Below, piece by piece: positions 8,726 through 16,892 of a DNA stretch of 22,839 nucleotides. The stretch comes from Candidatus Zixiibacteriota bacterium. Lineage in GTDB: Bacteria; Zixibacteria; MSB-5A5; RBG-16-43-9. The notes below the pieces were generated by a model. That model was not told where the DNA came from, did no database searches, and was given only the letters and a program-made list of their open reading frames with translations. Position 1 is the first letter of the stretch. Every line of letters begins with the position of its first letter. A program made the position numbers and the translations under genes. The stretch spans positions 1-22,839 of the forward strand of contig JAOUFL010000005.1 of assembly GCA_029858245.1 (NCBI GenBank), written 5' to 3'.

Positions 8726-10702
8726 TTAATCTTCTCCTGAGCTACCCTTAAGAACAATTATACCCAGAGGCGGTAAGGTTAAAGAAAGCGAGTGAGGCAT
8801 TCCATGAGAAGGAAGAGAGGATGCTTTAATCCCTCCGTAGTTACCATGACCGCTACCCCCGTAATCCCTAGCGTCGCTATTTAATACTTCCTGCCAGAAT
8901 CCTCCACAGGGAACGCCTACCCGGTAATTGATTCTGGGAACTGGCGTGAAATTGCATACTACCAGGATTAACTCCTTTGTAGAGCTGCCCTTTCTGGTAA
9001 AACTGATTATGCTATTTTCCCAGTCACCATAATCTACCCATTTAAAACCTGCGAATTCAAAGTCTAACTCGTACAAACAAGGAGTATTTCTGTAAAAACG
9101 ATTTAAATCCCGCACCCAGCGATGAATACCCTGGTGAACGGGGTACTGCAGGAGATGCCAGTCTAAACTATTATCGTGTTCCCACTCTTTCCACTGGCCA
9201 AACTCCCCGCCCATAAAAAGCAGTTTCTTGCCAGGATGGGTGTACATATAACCCAGCAGAAGCCTCAAGTTAGCGAATTTCTGCCAGTTATCTCCGGGCA
9301 TTTTCCCTAATAATGAACCCTTACCATGCACAACTTCATCATGTGAAAGGGACAGGACAAAGTTTTCAAAAAAAGCATACCAGATACTGAAGGTCAGCTG
9401 GTTATGATGGTGCTTTCGATAAATGGGATCTTTTGAGAAGTAATCAAGAGTATCATGCATCCAGCCCATATTCCATTTCATACCAAAACCAAGTCCTCCC
9501 ACGTAAGTTGGCCGGGAGACCATAGGCCAGGCTGTGGATTCCTCAGCTATGGTCTGCACATCCGGATAGTTCTGGTAAACCGCCTGGTTTAGTTTTCTTA
9601 AGAAGTCAAGAGTATCAGTATTAACTCTTCCACCAGATTCATTGGGGATCCATTCACCCTCTTTTCTCGAATAGTCCAGGTAAAGCATAGAAGCCACAGC
9701 GTCAATTCTCAGTCCATCAGCATGATATTTATCCAGCCAGAACAAAGCGCTGCTGACAAGAAAACTCCGAACCTCGTTTCTTCCATAATTGTAGATGTAG
9801 CTCTTCCAATCCGGATGAAAACCTTTTCGGGGATCGCTATGTTCATATAAATGAGTGCCGTCGAAATATACTATGCCATGTTCATCAGAGGGAAAATGAG
9901 AAGGTACCCAGTCCAGAATTACACCAATGCCATTGTGATGTAGCTGATTGACGAGATACATAAAATCTTCAGGCATTCCATATCTTGTGGTAGGAGCAAA
10001 ATATCCTAAAGTCTGATATCCCCAGGAACCGTAGAATGGGTGTTCCATCACAGGTAAAAACTCCACATGGGTAAAACCAGTGTTTTTTATATAATCAATC
10101 AATAGTGGAGCGATTTCCTTATAGGATAAAAATCGGTTGTTCTCCTTTGCAACTCTTCTCCAGGAACCCAGATGAACTTCATAAATGGAAAAAGGCGCAT
10201 TGAGATGGTTAGGCGTTTTTCGATTATTAATCCACCGGAGGTCATTCCACTTAAAATTCAGGTCCCATACAACAGAAGCTGTTTTGGGTGAAATCTCCCA
10301 GCAAAAAGCAAACGGATCACCTTTATCCACTTTATAGTTATGATATTTTGATTTGATATGGTATTTATAAAGTGCTCCTTTCCCCACACCTGGAATAAAA
10401 CCCTCCCATATTCCTGAGCCATCCCATCTTACCCCTAAAGGGTGTGACTGACGGTTCCAGCCATTGAAATCACCAATAACTGAAACTCTCTCTGCATTAG
10501 GAGCCCAGACCGAAAAATACGTCCCTTTAGCATTATTCAGAGTCATTAAATGAGAACCCAGTTTCTCATAAAGCCTGAAATGGTTTCCTTCCTTAAAGAG
10601 ATAGATGTCCTGGTCTGTTAGCAGGCTTGAACCATGAATAACCTTATCTGTCTTTTCTGAAGGATTTGACTTTCCTTTAAGTTGTTTTGAGTTTTTATTC
10701 AT
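8726..10702 (-). CDS. glgB: 1,4-alpha-glucan branching enzyme (GH13)
   Basis: GlgB cuts alpha-1,4 chains and re-attaches them by alpha-1,6 linkages to make branched glycogen. The 658-residue protein has an N-terminal CBM48-like domain (about 55-150, with TYFSVWAPNAERVSVIGDFNGW), a (beta/alpha)8 catalytic domain and a C-terminal beta domain ending near PPLGIIVLK. Catalytic residues are D334 in LRIDAV, E387 in IAEEST and D455 in SHDEVVHGK. The GFGMKWNMGWMHDTL stretch is specific to branching enzymes. An N-terminal Ser/Lys-rich extension of about 35 residues is low-complexity. An AGGA lies ahead of the ATG, with a promoter at 10747-10775. It heads the minus-strand glucan group (glgB, winged helix, GH57, malQ). 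Confidence 0.96.
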   Translation of the reverse strand: MNKNSKQLKGKSNPSEKTDKVIHGSSLLTDQDIYLFKEGNHFRLYEKLGSHLMTLNNAKGTYFSVWAPNAERVSVIGDFNGWNRQSHPLGVRWDGSGIWEGFIPGVGKGALYKYHIKSKYHNYKVDKGDPFAFCWEISPKTASVVWDLNFKWNDLRWINNRKTPNHLNAPFSIYEVHLGSWRRVAKENNRFLSYKEIAPLLIDYIKNTGFTHVEFLPVMEHPFYGSWGYQTLGYFAPTTRYGMPEDFMYLVNQLHHNGIGVILDWVPSHFPSDEHGIVYFDGTHLYEHSDPRKGFHPDWKSYIYNYGRNEVRSFLVSSALFWLDKYHADGLRIDAVASMLYLDYSRKEGEWIPNESGGRVNTDTLDFLRKLNQAVYQNYPDVQTIAEESTAWPMVSRPTYVGGLGFGMKWNMGWMHDTLDYFSKDPIYRKHHHNQLTFSIWYAFFENFVLSLSHDEVVHGKGSLLGKMPGDNWQKFANLRLLLGYMYTHPGKKLLFMGGEFGQWKEWEHDNSLDWHLLQYPVHQGIHRWVRDLNRFYRNTPCLYELDFEFAGFKWVDYGDWENSIISFTRKGSSTKELILVVCNFTPVPRINYRVGVPCGGFWQEVLNSDARDYGGSGHGNYGGIKASSLPSHGMPHSLSLTLPPLGIIVLKGSSGED

Positions 10703-10746
10703 TCTGAATCCTAATAATTTCAGATTTTATCCTTTTTTATTATAAT

Positions 10747-10775
10747 ATATTATATAATTCGGTGAAAAATGTCAA
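10747..10775 (-). promoter_or_regulatory. probable sigma70-type promoter for glgB
   Basis: On the minus strand TTGACA (10775-10770) is followed by an AT-rich -10 region containing TATAAT (10754-10749, 15-nt spacer), or the overlapping TAATAT with a 17-nt spacer. It lies in the 224-nt divergent gap between glgB and the cytochrome gene, about 45 nt before the glgB ATG. Confidence 0.5.
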
Positions 10776-10868
10776 GTTATCGTGAAATGAAATTCCCCTT
10801 TCCTGGTTAAATTATATTAAAAATGCACTTTTAAATAAAATTCATATTATGGTATCCATAAGAAATAC

Positions 10869-10896
10869 TTGACAAAAACAATAATTTTATTTTAAT
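10869..10896 (+). promoter_or_regulatory. probable sigma70-type promoter for the three-haem cytochrome gene
   Basis: TTGACA (10869-10874) and TTTAAT (10891-10896) are 16 nt apart. The start would be near 10903, followed by a strong AAGGAGGT (10914-10921) before the ATG at 10927. Confidence 0.55.
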
Positions 10897-10926
10897 GGTT
10901 CCATATCATAATTAAGGAGGTAAGTT

Positions 10927-11457
10927 ATGAAAAAATTTAGTTTCATTCTCACTTTATTTTTTATTGTTTTTCTAATGCTTTTTAATATTTTTGCAGTTAG
11001 CCAGGAACAGAAACCAATTCCTCAGGAAAACTTCTATCAGAAAAGTCTACATTATACCAATAAGGGGATAGAATATTTGTATTCCAAAGAACAAGGTGGT
11101 ATAGAGAGGATAACAGGAATGACCGCTTCGGAACTCGGCTGTCTTAATTCGAAGTGTCACGTGCAAAGTTGTGATGTTTGCCATTTGAAGGAAGTTGACG
11201 GGATATCTACTTATTCGAGCGAAGTAGCTAAAGCTCCACAAATTTGTCATAGGTGCCACGGGGAAATGGAAAAGGATAATCCTGACGTACACTTCACCAA
11301 GGGTATGAAGTGGAATCTTGTATATCTGGATCGAAAAGATACCACCTGGGTTCCTCTTAAGAATCCCGAGGAACCTTTATTGAACTATTCAGGTTATTGC
11401 AGCCCCATAACCAAAGAACAGTTCGAAAACCTGGTGAAAGCGAGAAATTCAAAATAG
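10927..11457 (+). CDS. exported multihaem c-type cytochrome with a CX4CH site
   Basis: This 176-residue protein has an N-terminal hydrophobic signal segment (residues 4-24), so it should reach the periplasm, perhaps staying anchored. It has three candidate haem-c sites: C72-LNSK-C77-H78 (CX4CH), C82-DV-C85-H86 and C107-HR-C110-H111. The first two are only four residues apart. H42 and H122 are possible distal ligands. It looks like a small cytochrome c3-type electron carrier, but I cannot place it in a named family. The gene has its own promoter and is followed, about 200 nt later, by fdhE and the formate dehydrogenase genes. An electron-acceptor role for the dehydrogenase is therefore a reasonable inference. 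The C-terminal 50 residues contain one more cysteine (C158) and no recognisable motif. Confidence 0.75.
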   Translation: MKKFSFILTLFFIVFLMLFNIFAVSQEQKPIPQENFYQKSLHYTNKGIEYLYSKEQGGIERITGMTASELGCLNSKCHVQSCDVCHLKEVDGISTYSSEVAKAPQICHRCHGEMEKDNPDVHFTKGMKWNLVYLDRKDTTWVPLKNPEEPLLNYSGYCSPITKEQFENLVKARNSK

Positions 11458-11563
11458 TGCAACATTAAGCAGTTGTTATTTCATTAATTAGGGCTTTTTT
11501 TTAGAAAGTAAGAATTTTTCTTTTGTCGAGATTTAAAATTTATCTTAAAATTCGTTTTTTTTG

Positions 11564-11583
11564 TTGACAAATTGATTTGTTAA
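11564..11583 (+). promoter_or_regulatory. palindromic operator candidate upstream of fdhE
   Basis: TTGACAAA (11564-11571), TTGA, TTTGTTAA (11576-11583) form an inverted repeat with seven of eight arm positions paired. It centres about 46 nt before the start expected from the TATAAT at 11608, roughly where an activator would bind. The left arm could also be read as a -35 box, but no good -10 lies at the right distance. Confidence 0.35.
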
Positions 11584-11607
11584 TATTACTTATGCACCTG
11601 ATGTAAC

Positions 11608-11613
11608 TATAAT
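11608..11613 (+). promoter_or_regulatory. -10 element for the fdhE operon
   Basis: A perfect TATAAT with no recognisable -35 hexamer 16-18 nt upstream (the position holds ATTACT). This is the pattern of an activator-dependent promoter. Transcription would start near 11620. Confidence 0.4.
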
Positions 11614-11626
11614 ACACTCAACAAGA

Positions 11627-11645
11627 TGTATATTATTTATATACA
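11627..11645 (+). promoter_or_regulatory. perfect inverted repeat between the promoter and fdhE
   Basis: TGTATAT (11627-11633) and ATATACA (11639-11645) are perfect 7-bp arms around a 5-nt spacer. The site would lie about 8-26 nt into the transcript, a typical place for a repressor. The regulator is unknown. Confidence 0.4.
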
Positions 11646-11661
11646 CCTTTCGAGGGTTTAA

Positions 11662-12453
11662 ATGACAGATACTTTTTTAAATGAGATAGAAAAAATAAAA
11701 GCAGAAGCCAAAAAGAGCTACAGAAATATAATGAAAATAATACCTTCCAATATCTCTACAATAAAGAATAAGCATCAAATTGATTTGAACAGGATAGAGA
11801 TGGATAGATTATGGCTTGAAAACTATGCTGAAAAGGTAATTCTTGTCTTAAAGGAATTTACAGGGGAGAGTGTAGCTGAAAATCTCCAGGATGGTTTAAG
11901 GAAGAAATACGTGCATCTGGAGGTTTTGGTAAAAAAAGTTTACAACTCAGACTGGAACTACCTGGATAATTTAGCTAAAAAAACAGGTGTCGAAAAAGAG
12001 GAGCTTTATTTTCTGGGTTTGGAATTAGGAAAACCGGTTTATGAGCTTTACGCAGAAGTTCTTAAAGATAAATTGGATCTGGATAACTGGGGAAAAGGTT
12101 TTTGTCCGGTCTGTGGAAGTCCCGCTGCTCTCTCTTATCTCAGAAAAGAGGACGGGAAAAGAATTCTTTGGTGTCAATTCTGTGAAACCCAGTGGAGCTT
12201 TATGAGACTGAAATGTCCTTTTTGTTCGAATGAGGACCAGAAGAGTTTAAGGTATTTTTTCACAGAGGAAAAAGACTTTTATAGGGTAGATGTCTGCGAT
12301 AAGTGCAAAAGCTATATAAAAACCATAGACCAGAGAAAAATGCCTCACCCGAACGAACTTTCACTCTACCGGGAGAGCATGCAAACTTTATTTTTAGACC
12401 TTTTAGCAGAAAGGGATGGTTACTCATCCTTATCTGTCCAGAAGCGGGTTTAA
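11662..12453 (+). CDS. fdhE: formate dehydrogenase accessory protein FdhE
   Basis: FdhE is a cytoplasmic chaperone needed for assembly of Tat-exported respiratory formate dehydrogenases; in E. coli it is a rubredoxin-like iron protein that interacts with the catalytic subunit. The 263-residue protein has a helical N-terminal half and a C-terminal half with four CxxC pairs: C148/C151, C171/C174, C185/C188 and C212/C215. The WCQFCETQW and LKCPFC segments are the FdhE signatures. A GAGGG ribosome site precedes the ATG. It lies upstream of a di-haem cytochrome and fdhA on one strand with no terminator between, so it is likely the first gene of the dehydrogenase transcript. Its presence fits the Tat signal seen on FdhA. 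Confidence 0.92.
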   Translation: MTDTFLNEIEKIKAEAKKSYRNIMKIIPSNISTIKNKHQIDLNRIEMDRLWLENYAEKVILVLKEFTGESVAENLQDGLRKKYVHLEVLVKKVYNSDWNYLDNLAKKTGVEKEELYFLGLELGKPVYELYAEVLKDKLDLDNWGKGFCPVCGSPAALSYLRKEDGKRILWCQFCETQWSFMRLKCPFCSNEDQKSLRYFFTEEKDFYRVDVCDKCKSYIKTIDQRKMPHPNELSLYRESMQTLFLDLLAERDGYSSLSVQKRV

Positions 12454-12551
12454 GAGTGATTCTTTATGTGCATATTTGTGAAATATTTCACGTATTTAAA
12501 ATGAAGAAAGCAAAGTGAAATTTAAAATAATGAGAGAAGGAGGTGATACCG

Positions 12552-13067
12552 GTGCGGATTAAGAACAGAAGCTTTTACCTGCTATTTTTGCTTCTTTTCC
12601 TCGGATTTACTCTGGTGTTTTCACAAGTAAGGGAATCCGAGAAAACCGGATCAGAAGAAAAAGCCAAAATCCCAACTGCTTTCGAACAGAGATGCTCGGT
12701 TTGTCATTCACTGGAAAGGGTTCGAGTGGAATTGGAAAATATGATCAAGGATATGCATGACAAAGCCGGGATTAAGTTGTCAGAAGAAAGCATGAAAGAG
12801 ATCGAGAAGAGTTTTACTCTGATGCCCAGCGTAGAGCCTCACAAAGAAATCTTTCAGGAGAAATGCGCCACCTGTCATTCGCTCGATAAAGTGGTTATAG
12901 CTCATCAGACTAAGGATGATGCTGAGATGAATAAAATCATCAATAGGATGTCGAAGAAAAAAGGGTCAAACATCTCCCCGGAGGAAATTCAGAAAATTCA
13001 GAACTCGATGAAAATGCTAAATGAGATCTACGAGGAAGGGATAGAAGCCAAACCAGAAAAAAAATAA
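12552..13067 (+). CDS. exported di-haem c-type cytochrome with internal duplication
   Basis: The start is the GTG at 12552, eight bases after the GGAGG of a near-perfect AAGGAGGTGAT. An earlier in-frame GTG at 12543 overlaps that site and is rejected. The 171-residue protein has an N-terminal signal or anchor (about 8-25), then two haem sites, CSVCH (48-52) and CATCH (105-109). Each opens a similar unit of about 50 residues: F-x-x-[RK]-C-x-x-C-H-S-L-x-[RK]-V, then a helix with Met, then K-x-G-x-x-[IL]-S-x-E and a final helix. The second copy has an extra eight or so residues after the haem. Each unit resembles a monohaem class I cytochrome module with a Met axial ligand. The gene sits 33 nt before fdhA, so it probably accepts electrons from the dehydrogenase. 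Confidence 0.8.
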   Translation: MRIKNRSFYLLFLLLFLGFTLVFSQVRESEKTGSEEKAKIPTAFEQRCSVCHSLERVRVELENMIKDMHDKAGIKLSEESMKEIEKSFTLMPSVEPHKEIFQEKCATCHSLDKVVIAHQTKDDAEMNKIINRMSKKKGSNISPEEIQKIQNSMKMLNEIYEEGIEAKPEKK

Positions 13068-13100
13068 AAATAAAAATATATAAGGAGGTGGAAAAATTTA

Positions 13101-16070
13101 ATGGGAATTTCGAGAAGAGGATTTTTAAAGATAACCGGGGCAAGCGCCAGCGGAGCTATCATAGGAACATTTAGTATCTCTCATAAGAAAGCTATTGCCC
13201 AGATACCGGATTTGAAAATCAGGTATGCCAAGGAAAGCACAACAATCTGCCCTTATTGCGGGGTGGGATGCGGACAGATAGTCTCGGTAAGCAACGGCAA
13301 GATAATCAATATTGAGGGCGATCCTGACCATCCCATTAATCAAGGTTCTTTGTGTCCCAAAGGGCAGGCGCTGATACAGGTAGCCAACAACGAAAGAAGG
13401 ATGACCAAAATACTTTATCGCGCTCCTTATAGCAACAAGTGGGAAGAGAAGACCTGGGATTGGGCTCTTCCAGAAATCGCTAAAAAGATAAAGAAAACCA
13501 GGGATGAGAACTGGATGGAAAAAGATAAAGAAGGGAGGGTAGTTAATCGAACTGAATCGATTGCCTGTTTAGGTGGAGCAGCTTTGGATAATGAAGAATG
13601 TTACCTCTGGAGCAAATTAGCCCGTGCCCTGGGTGTAGTGTATTTAGAGCACCAGGCGCGTATATGACACTCTCCCACAGTCGCCAGTTTGGCGGAAACA
13701 TTGGGGAGAGGGGCTATGACCAATGCCTGGAATGATATCAAGAATTCGGATTGCGTTATGATCATCGGCTCCAATGCAGCGGAGAACCATCCTATATCTT
13801 TCAAGTGGGTAAGCAAGGCGATGGAGAATGGAGCCAAGCTGATAAGCATTGACCCGAGATTCACACGCACTTCTGCCCGGGCAGATATCTACGTACCCTT
13901 GAGGTCAGGAACAGACATTGCCTTTATAAATGGGGTAACCAACTATATCCTGGAGAATAAACTCTACAATCAGGAATATTTGATTGACCACACCAATGCC
14001 ACTTTCCTGGTAAGTCCCGAGTATGGATTCAAGGATGGGTTATTCACGGGATATGTTCCTGAGCAAAGAAGATATGATAAGAAAACCTGGGTTTATCAGT
14101 TGGATGAAAATGGTCTTCCTAAAAAAGATAATACACTCCAGGATCCGAACTGCGTTTTTCAGCTTTTGAAAAAACATCTCTCTCGCTATAATCTGGACCT
14201 GGTTTCCAAAATTACCGGAACACCCAAAGAACTCATTATAGAAGTAGCAAAGACCTATGGAGCAACTAGAGACAGAGATAAATCCGGAGTTATAATGTAT
14301 GCCATGGGAACTACCCAGCATACCGTGGGAACGCAGAACATTAGAACCTATGCTATTCTCCAGCTCCTTTTAGGAAACATCGGGGTAGCAGGAGGCGGAA
14401 TCGATGCGATGAGGGGTGAATCCAATGTGCAGGGTTCGACTGACTATGGTATTCTGTTTCACATTTTACCTGGCTACCTAAAGACACCGCGAGTAGAAAA
14501 CCAGACCTTATCCGAATACCTTGAAGCCTGGACCCCAAAGTGGAACGACCCCAAGAGTGCTAACTGGTGGCAGAACACTCCAAAGTATATGGTCAGTCTG
14601 CTCAAAGCTTATTGGGGCAAGAATGCCCAAAAGGAAAATGAATTCTGCTATTCCTATCTTCCCAAAGTCTCTGCAGATTATTCCCATATCTCTCTGTTTG
14701 AGGCTATGTACAAGGGAGTGATAAAGGGCCTTATAGCTATGGGTCAGAATCCAGCTGTGGGTGGTCCCAATGCCAACAAGGAGAAAAAAGCTCTTCAGAA
14801 TCTTGATTGGTTAGTAGCAGCGGATTTATGGGAGACAGAGACCGCTTCTTTCTGGATGGAAGAGGGGATCGACCCGAAGAAGATAAAGACTGAGGTGTTT
14901 ATGTTACCAGCAGCTTCCTCAGTGGAAAAAGAGGGAAGCATATCCAACAGCTCTCGCTGGATGCAGTGGCGCTATGCTGCAGTTCATCCACTTGGAGAGG
15001 CTAAATCCGACCTGTGGATTCTGGACTGTTTCTTTAAGGAGCTGAAGAATCTGTATGAGAAAGAAGGAGGAAAATTTCCTGAACCACTGATGAAACTCAA
15101 CTGGAATTATGGAGAGGGAGAAGAGCCGGATGTCCATCTGGTGGCTAAAGAGATAAACGGTTACGATTTGACCACCGGGAAACTTCTCCCGGGTTTTGCC
15201 AAATTGATGGATGACGGAAGCACTTCTTCTGGATGCTGGATTTACTGTGCCAGCTATACTGAAGACGGGAACATGGCTGCTCGACGTGAGCTGGCAGATG
15301 TACCCAGTAATATCGGGCTTTATCCCAAATGGGCCTGGGCCTGGCCGGTCAACCGCAGAATTATATACAATAGAGCTTCCTGTGATATGCAGGGGAACCC
15401 CTATGCTCCTCAAAAGTGGGTAATTAAATGGAACGCAGAGGAGAAGAAATGGGTGGGAGATGTACCTGATGGTGCCTGGCCACCGGGTGAGAAATACGCT
15501 TTCATCATGCGAACCGAGGGTGTGGCACGCCTTTTTGGCTCAGGTCTGGCTGATGGTCCATTCCCCGAACATTATGAACCTCTGGAAGGCCCGGTGAAAA
15601 ATCTAATGTCAAGCCAGCAAAACAACCCCACTATCAAAATCTGGTCACCCGAACAGATAGGAACGGTTGATAATTATCCGATAATAGCCACCACCTATCG
15701 GGTAACCGAGCACTGGCAAGCAGGGCAGATGACACGAAATAATCCCTGGCTGGTGGAGTTGATGCCAGATATGTTCGTGGAGATGAGTAAATCCCTGGCT
15801 AAGGATAGGAACATAAAACACGGGGAAAAGGTTCAAATTCTAACAGCTCGTGGAAGTATATCTGCTTATGCCGTAGTTACTGACAGGCTTAAACCATTCA
15901 AGTTAAATGGTAAATTCTATGAGCAAATCGGCTTGCCCTGGCATTTCGGATATAAAGGCTTAGCCCGAGGGTGCAGTGCTAACTGTCTTACCCCGCATGT
16001 AGGGGATGCCAATACTATGATACCCGAATATAAAGCATTTCTCTGCGAAATAAGAAAGGAGGTGGGATAA
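13101..16070 (+). CDS. fdhA: selenocysteine-containing formate dehydrogenase, catalytic (alpha) subunit
   Basis: This is one 989-residue selenoprotein with Sec at residue 189, encoded by TGA at 13665-13667; the frame is otherwise open to the TAA at 16068. The enzyme oxidises formate to CO2 using a Mo- or W-bis(pyranopterin guanine dinucleotide) cofactor. A Tat signal with R5-R6 in SRRGFLK directs it to the periplasm. C50, C53, C57 and C85 bind one [4Fe-4S] cluster, followed by K87. Around the TGA the sequence EHQARI-U-HSPTVASLAETLGRGAMTN matches the respiratory FdnG/FdhA active site, with the conserved His after Sec. The C-terminal domain includes WPVNRRIIYNRASCD and the final cofactor-binding part. 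GGAGG lies 12 nt before the ATG. Conventional gene callers would split the gene at the TGA. Neighbours fdhB, fdhE, mobAB and fdhD all fit. The metal (Mo or W) cannot be told. Confidence 0.95.
13665..13710 (+). promoter_or_regulatory. bacterial SECIS element for UGA recoding
   Basis: Three bases after the TGA, CTCTCCC (13670-13676) pairs perfectly with GGGAGAG (13704-13710). An internal loop follows, then an apical stem CGCC/GGCG (13682-13685/13691-13694) with a five-base loop AGTTT containing the GU that SelB recognises in known bacterial SECIS elements. Its position right after the UGA matches fdhF and fdnG of E. coli. Confidence 0.85.
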
Positions 16071-16071
16071 T

Positions 16072-16887
16072 ATGGTAGAAAAAGGGATACTTTTCGATAT
16101 GGAGAAGTGCATAGCCTGTCGTGCCTGTCAGGTAGCCTGCAAACAGTGGAACGAGCTTCCGGCAGAGCAGACTACCTTTTTTGCAGCAACAGGTGGTTAC
16201 CAGAATCCCATAGGTCTGTCACCTAAGACTTATACCCTGGTCAAATTCTATGAGGTGGAAAGGAATAAAAAACTGAGATGGCTCTTCAGGGTTCAGCGCT
16301 GCATGCACTGCGTTGACCCTGCCTGCGTCAAGGCTTGTCCGGTAGAACCGGAGAAGGCAATGACCCATCTGAAAGAACAGGGGATAGTCTATGTTAACAA
16401 GGAGCTATGTATTGGCTGCGGTGCCTGTCACGAATACTGCCCCTGGAATATTCCTCAGATTGATGACAACGTAGGGAAATCTTCCAAATGTACCTTTTGC
16501 GTGGATCGGGTAACCAATGGCTTACAACCTGCCTGTGCCAAAGCCTGTCCCACTGGAGCGATAACTTTTGGGGATTATGTCCAGATAAAGGAATTAGCTC
16601 AGCAGGCAAAAGAAAGACTGATAGCAAAGGGTAGAGAACCGCAAATCTACGGGGAGAAAGAGCTGGGAACCGGAACTCATAAAATCTATGTCTTACCTGA
16701 GCCTATTAATTTCTATCCCGACCTCCCCAAGGACCCAAAGGTCTCGGAGGATTTAGGATTCTTCCGGGAGCTTTTGAAGCCCTTTGGGAAATTAACCTTA
16801 ACTGCAGCTATTGTGGGTATGGTAATCGCTAAAGTAAAACAAGTGAAAGAGCGGAATACTATAACTTCAACGAAAGAGGAGGGATAG
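16072..16887 (+). CDS. fdhB: formate dehydrogenase iron-sulfur (beta) subunit
   Basis: This 271-residue protein carries electrons from FdhA. Sixteen cysteines form four [4Fe-4S] sites: C13/C16/C19/C23, C77/C80/C85/C89, C113/C116/C119/C123 and C140/C143/C155/C159, in the usual FdnH/FdhB order. A short hydrophobic helix near residues 240-255 resembles the membrane anchor of FdnH, so the complex may be tethered to the membrane. It has no signal peptide and would be exported with FdhA by the Tat hitch-hiker mechanism known for this family. It starts two bases after the fdhA stop, with AGGAGG upstream, so the two are co-translated. No gene for the cytochrome b gamma subunit follows, which is unusual beside an anchored beta subunit. 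Confidence 0.94.
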   Translation: MVEKGILFDMEKCIACRACQVACKQWNELPAEQTTFFAATGGYQNPIGLSPKTYTLVKFYEVERNKKLRWLFRVQRCMHCVDPACVKACPVEPEKAMTHLKEQGIVYVNKELCIGCGACHEYCPWNIPQIDDNVGKSSKCTFCVDRVTNGLQPACAKACPTGAITFGDYVQIKELAQQAKERLIAKGREPQIYGEKELGTGTHKIYVLPEPINFYPDLPKDPKVSEDLGFFRELLKPFGKLTLTAAIVGMVIAKVKQVKERNTITSTKEEG

Positions 16888-16892
16888 CCCTA

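Noticed and set aside
11458..11510. Possible terminator after the three-haem cytochrome gene
   Set aside because: There is a T8 run at about 11504, but the nearest inverted repeat is short and not adjacent to it.
11458..11661. Molybdenum-cofactor riboswitch upstream of fdhE
   Set aside because: The region is AT-rich, and I see only short palindromes and no multi-stem conserved core of that riboswitch.
12303..12518. Plus-strand 71-codon ORF overlapping the end of fdhE
   Set aside because: It is out of frame with fdhE for most of its length and has no Shine-Dalgarno; FdhE is clearly the real product.
12543..12551. GTG at 12543 as start of the di-haem cytochrome
   Set aside because: It overlaps the AAGGAGGTGAT ribosome site itself; the next GTG at 12552 is correctly spaced.
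14919..15413. Minus-strand ORF of 164 codons inside fdhA
   Set aside because: The length is a result of codon bias in fdhA on the other strand; the translation is rich in Ser/Pro/His without a domain.
13689..16070. Separate gene starting with TTG at 13689 for the second part of FdhA, or fdhA as a pseudogene
   Set aside because: The frame is continuous through TGA 13665, the TGA falls at the known Sec position, and a SECIS-like hairpin follows, so one selenoprotein explains everything.
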